Both the position numbers and the translations under genes were made by a program. Shown one piece after another: positions 5,210-6,086 of a stretch of 6,086 nucleotides of DNA (position 1 is the stretch's first letter; each line of letters starts with the position of its first letter). Origin of the DNA: Promethearchaeia archaeon (GTDB lineage Archaea; Asgardarchaeota; Lokiarchaeia; Sigyniarchaeales; SOKP01). The stretch lies in assembly GCA_029856295.1 (NCBI GenBank), contig JAHQWS010000152.1, forward strand, positions 1 through 6,086. Reading direction: 5' to 3'. The notes beneath the pieces are model-generated. The model worked only from the letters and a program-made list of their open reading frames with translations. It searched no databases and was not told the origin of the DNA.

Positions 5210-5482
5210 TCATTTTATAGGGATTGAGACAGGTTGATTCATTAATTTAGTTTTTTTAGCTTTTGTAATAGCGGCTTCAACTGCGTTGTGATCAGCGCCT
5301 TTTTGAATATCTATGACATCTGTTGTTGGTTCGATGTGATTATAATTAACTCTTCTTCTTCGAACTTGTAAACCATCAACAAGTAAATAATTTTTATCGA
5401 TAACATCCACAATAACGCAGTAGTATCCTGCTTCTCTTCCCATAGTTTTGATACATAACCTTCCTATATCGTACACACTCAT
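5210..5482 (-). CDS. rpl14e: Large-subunit ribosomal protein eL14 (L14e)
   Basis: The 90-residue basic protein is eL14, an archaeal/eukaryotic large-subunit protein with an SH3-like (KOW-type) barrel. The N-terminal VYDIGRLCIKTMGREAGYYCVIVDVIDKNYLLVDG (3-37) carries the family pattern G-R-x-C-x-K-x2-G-R-[ED]-A-G, then a valine-rich strand and the LVDG turn. VRRRRVNYNHIEPT (40-53) is the RNA-contacting basic loop with the R-R-x-N-x2-H-[IL]-x-P signature. The rest is a short Lys-rich helical tail. The length is normal for archaea. The start ATG at 5482 is backed by a clear SD, GGTGA, 6 nt upstream. The gene follows cmk by 141 bp on the same strand, the order known in many archaea, but cbf5, often next, is replaced by the tRNA-Ser. 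Palindromes around its promoter suggest local control. Confidence 0.95.
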   Translation of the reverse strand: MSVYDIGRLCIKTMGREAGYYCVIVDVIDKNYLLVDGLQVRRRRVNYNHIEPTTDVIDIQKGADHNAVEAAITKAKKTKLMNQPVSIPIK

Positions 5483-5488
5483 AATTCG

Positions 5489-5493
5489 TCACC
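5489..5493 (-). promoter_or_regulatory. Shine-Dalgarno of eL14
   Basis: GGTGA on the minus strand lies 6 nt before the eL14 ATG and is complementary to the TCACC of the archaeal 16S rRNA 3' tail. Confidence 0.7.
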
Positions 5494-5503
5494 AAATTAT
5501 TTT

Positions 5504-5545
5504 TAGTAAATTTACTATTACTGGGTTTGTTTTTAAATCCAGTAA
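5504..5545. promoter_or_regulatory. eL14 promoter with nested inverted repeats
   Basis: On the minus strand ATTTAAAAAC (about 5528-5537) is a candidate TATA box, with transcription expected near 5507 and a leader of about 25 nt. It is bracketed by a perfect 7-bp inverted repeat (TTACTGG at 5518-5524, CCAGTAA at 5539-5545). A 14-bp perfect palindrome, TAGTAAATTTACTA, lies at 5504-5517 over the expected start. AGTAAA thus recurs three times across both strands. Confidence 0.45.
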
Positions 5546-5623
5546 AGATAAACAATCTAAGTTAGATCAAAGAAATAAAACCAAGAATAAATTTTTTATG
5601 ATTTTCACAAATCAAGATTTTTT

Positions 5624-6086
5624 TTAATATTTACCTTTGATAATATCAAGTAGATTTTTTAAGACTTCATCGATAGTTAGCCCCTCAGTTGTGAGAATTA
5701 CGTCGTGAATTTCTTTTATTTTTTTTGCATCGCTCAAGTCAATATTATAGAGGCGTTTAAATCGTTCCAGTTCAGATTTTTCCCTTAAAATTGTTTCTTT
5801 CATACTATCTTGAAATGATTTATTATCTCTTAAGGCCATTCGTTTTACACGGGTTTTCAATGGACATGTAAGGTGTATTCTAATATCTGCGATATCTTTA
5901 AGGAGATACCCGCTCAATTGACTATCAACTATTATATTTCCTTCTTTCGCAACGTCTATCACTTTATTATCGAGTTTATTATCAATTTCAGGATGTTCTT
6001 CAACGTAATTGGTAAATTTTTCTAAAGTCATGTTCATTTCGATTGAAAGATCTCGAAACGCTTGGCCGGTTGAGTAGTATTTAATC
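5624..6086 (-). CDS. cmk: Cytidylate kinase, archaeal type; N-terminus outside the window
   Basis: The frame is open to the right edge (154 codons visible); the ATG at 6037 is internal, since upstream codons read IKYYSTGQAFRDLSIE, a conserved part of the family (S-x-G-x2-F-R). About 20 residues with the ATP-binding P-loop are missing beyond the window. The enzyme phosphorylates CMP/dCMP to the diphosphate with ATP in the cytoplasm. Visible archaeal CMK features are EEHPEIDNKLDNKV (the D-P-E-I-D-like motif), then GNIIVDSQLSGYLL (substrate side), ADIRIHLTCPLKTRVKRMALRDN (the LID entry with R-x2-R) and a helical C-terminal part ending LLDIIKGKY. The family often has an Arg in place of Gln in SQLSG (E-x-R-L-x-G or S-R-L-x-G), so Gln is a mild oddity. 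It precedes eL14, the usual archaeal neighbour. Adenylate kinase is a less likely alternative. Confidence 0.9.
   Translation of the reverse strand, partial: IKYYSTGQAFRDLSIEMNMTLEKFTNYVEEHPEIDNKLDNKVIDVAKEGNIIVDSQLSGYLLKDIADIRIHLTCPLKTRVKRMALRDNKSFQDSMKETILREKSELERFKRLYNIDLSDAKKIKEIHDVILTTEGLTIDEVLKNLLDIIKGKY

Noticed and set aside
1..6086. CRISPR array, insertion sequence or defence system
   Set aside because: No regularly spaced repeats, transposase, terminal inverted repeats or defence-gene motifs are visible; the window is mainly housekeeping.

Overview
The window looks like chromosomal DNA from an archaeon, most likely an Asgard (Lokiarchaeia-like) lineage. It is AT-rich. It carries an archaeal/eukaryotic-type SecY (Sec61 alpha), a DUF106/EMC3-type insertase, ribosomal protein eL14, an archaeal-type cytidylate kinase and an intron-containing tRNA. 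TATA-box-like elements and Shine-Dalgarno (SD) sites of the GGTGA/AAGGT kind fit archaeal expression. The Asgard assignment is an inference: the SecY N-terminal third resembles eukaryotic Sec61 alpha more than euryarchaeal SecY. No phylogeny could be run.

Layout. On the minus strand, 1-1339 holds most of a 12-helix GPH-family (MelB-like) sugar/cation symporter that runs off the left edge. A 291-bp divergent promoter region with several small repeats (1340-1630) separates it from secY (1631-3100, plus). Next come an EMC3/YidC-like membrane insertase (3298-3927, plus) and a cytosolic thioredoxin-fold protein with a WCHDC active site (4070-4567, plus). From 4568 to 5025 there is little apart from T-rich terminators and a small zinc-binding-like ORF that appears to carry a single-base frameshift (4773-5017). 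The right end is transcribed leftward: cytidylate kinase (5624-6086, 5' part outside the window), ribosomal protein eL14 (5210-5482), and a tRNA-Ser(GGA) gene (5026-5154) interrupted by two introns, one at the usual 37/38 site and one inside the T-loop.

How the genes fit together. SecY and the EMC3-like protein are the lateral/transmembrane channel and the insertase of membrane-protein biogenesis. In many archaea they lie in one collinear block with adk, eL34, cmk, eL14 and cbf5. Here the block is broken: adk and eL34 are absent, and the cmk-eL14 half faces the secY-EMC3 half. The thioredoxin-like gene, the small ORF and the tRNA sit at the junction. Each gene appears to have its own promoter, so this is a set of single-gene units and not one long operon.

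The most unusual item is the tRNA. Removing 18 nt and 28 nt at bulge-helix-bulge-like junctions gives a complete 83-nt type II tRNA-Ser with a canonical T-loop. A standard scan could easily miss or mis-call it.
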